Source: an uncultured Alphaproteobacteria bacterium (GTDB lineage: Bacteria; Pseudomonadota; Alphaproteobacteria; Rhodobacterales; Rhodobacteraceae). Taken from it: a DNA stretch of 64,000 bases. Position numbers and translations under genes: made by a program. The stretch spans positions 62,001 through 126,000 of the forward strand of contig CACNDI010000001.1 of the NCBI GenBank assembly GCA_902619165.1, in the 5' to 3' direction. Of the stretch, positions 63,366-64,000 are shown piece by piece. Every line of letters begins with the position of its first letter. Within the stretch, counting starts at the first letter, position 1. Below the pieces are notes generated by a model. The model was not told where the DNA came from. It searched no databases and saw only the letters and a program-made list of their open reading frames with translations.

Positions 63366-63463
63366 ACCTTAATAAGGAACCGCATCCAGTTACATAACAC
63401 TTCGAAAGGTCGCAAAGCCACGGTAAAACATCGCAGCTCAAGCAGAGCCGCAAGCCTTTTTTT
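63366..63463 (+). ncRNA. possible structured RNA, c-di-GMP-I-riboswitch-like core
   Basis: CGAAAGGTCGCAAAGCCACGG (63403-63423, here split as CGAAAGGT and CGCAAAGCCACGG) resembles the conserved GNRA loop plus GACGCAAAGCCACGG core of class I c-di-GMP riboswitches. A GCTC/GAGC hairpin (63436-63448) and a run of seven T (63457-63463) follow. The outer helix and the second receptor segment are not clear, so this is tentative. Confidence 0.35.
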
Positions 63464-63559
63464 GAATATCTGCTGTTATCTTTACTCCACACCTATCCAT
63501 TAGTTATTTATTTGAGTTACTAATCTTGCTAAGCTACAGGTCGAACATGGAGGCATGCA

Positions 63560-63883
63560 ATGAGCACGGCCGATCTGGTATCTCGATATATCTTACTGAC
63601 AAAAGAGGTCATGCCACATCTTGCGCGAACATCACACAAGCATTGGCCAGTGAGTAATGATCACTGCTTTCAACGCATTATACTTGACGCCGTCTGCGGT
63701 GGCGTCTGGTACGATTATCTGCCTCGACCCGCATATAAAAACCTGACCCACGATCAAGCAGCGAATGCCGTCAAATTGTGTAATGATATAATTTCAGGCA
63801 ACGCTGATTTGATCGTTTTGAATAAGCAGTCACTGCAATGGCGCGGAAAAACTAGTGCAACGCAATTGCCACCTAAGGATTAA
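63560..63883 (+). CDS. hypothetical protein (107 aa)
   Basis: A small protein with HWPVSNDHCFQRIILDAVCG and VWYDYLPRPAYKNL, then an alpha-helical part and LQWRGK. It looks like a conserved alphaproteobacterial small protein, but I cannot name the family. GGAGGC lies upstream of the ATG. It follows the possible structured RNA and may be controlled by it. Confidence 0.6.
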   Translation: MSTADLVSRYILLTKEVMPHLARTSHKHWPVSNDHCFQRIILDAVCGGVWYDYLPRPAYKNLTHDQAANAVKLCNDIISGNADLIVLNKQSLQWRGKTSATQLPPKD

Positions 63884-64000
63884 TCCCATTCGTCACACCA
63901 GTATAGATGTGGAGCCGAGATAGGTGGGGGTAAAAATTCCTGCCCTTCTTAATGTAAGGAATAGTGGTCTCACATTCTTTTTGAAAAAGCAGTTTTTGGG

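Noticed and set aside
1-64000. CRISPR array
   Set aside because: No regularly spaced long direct repeats with unique spacers were found; short repeats noted are operators, iterons or attachment sites.

Overview
The window looks like the chromosome of an AT-rich, probably marine alphaproteobacterium, carrying a genomic island of about 46 kb inserted in a tRNA-Ser gene. The taxonomic guess rests on the style of the flanking genes (dense short-chain dehydrogenase / enoyl-CoA hydratase / acyl-CoA synthetase / GST clusters) and on the P4-type integrase layout. No rRNA or marker gene is present to prove it.

Left flank (1-14925): chromosomal genes for acyl-CoA and lipid-type catabolism. They are an APH-family phosphotransferase fragment, a TesB thioesterase, three short-chain dehydrogenases, three enoyl-CoA hydratases, a stand-alone 3-hydroxyacyl-CoA dehydrogenase, an acyl-CoA synthetase, a medium-chain reductase, a DsbA-like isomerase, a glutathione S-transferase, an FAD-dependent amine/amino-acid oxidase, a zinc alcohol dehydrogenase and one coiled-coil protein of unknown role. 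Most lie in tight minus-strand runs with overlapping stops and starts.

Island (15016-60859): bounded by the 3' end of tRNA-Ser(UGA) and a 14-bp repeat of that end at 60846-60859. Paired TGTGGG boxes lie just inside each end. Order: tyrosine integrase and AlpA-like regulator; RecD-like helicase; metallophosphoesterase; a RecB-nuclease/UPF1-type helicase fusion; a group of tiny genes; a MerR-type regulator with a 25-bp palindromic operator, leading a plus-strand run with a von Willebrand A (vWA) protein and four uncharacterised proteins (26.2-33.0 kb); a restriction-modification-like cluster (two methylase proteins and a GIY-YIG/DEAH helicase); a SNF2 helicase-Hsp70 pair; small exported proteins, an ADP-ribosylglycohydrolase, a SEC-C protein and a GIY-YIG-DnaQ exonuclease; a truncated FtsZ-like GTPase followed by a protein that is only a sigma-70 region 4; a block of small envelope proteins in several paralogous families; an ECF sigma / membrane anti-sigma-like pair convergent with a large Sel1-repeat caspase; RNase HI and small conserved genes ending at the right junction. 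No phage structural genes, conjugation genes or CRISPR arrays were seen, so this is an integrative island rich in probable defence and conflict genes rather than an intact prophage.

Right flank (60860-64000): a short hypothetical gene, an MsbA-type ABC exporter, a possible structured RNA resembling part of a c-di-GMP-I riboswitch, and one more hypothetical gene.

Most promising novelty: the MerR-vWA operon, the FtsZ-like/mini-sigma pair, the ECF-sigma/anti-sigma/caspase group, and the families of small paralogous envelope proteins duplicated within the island.
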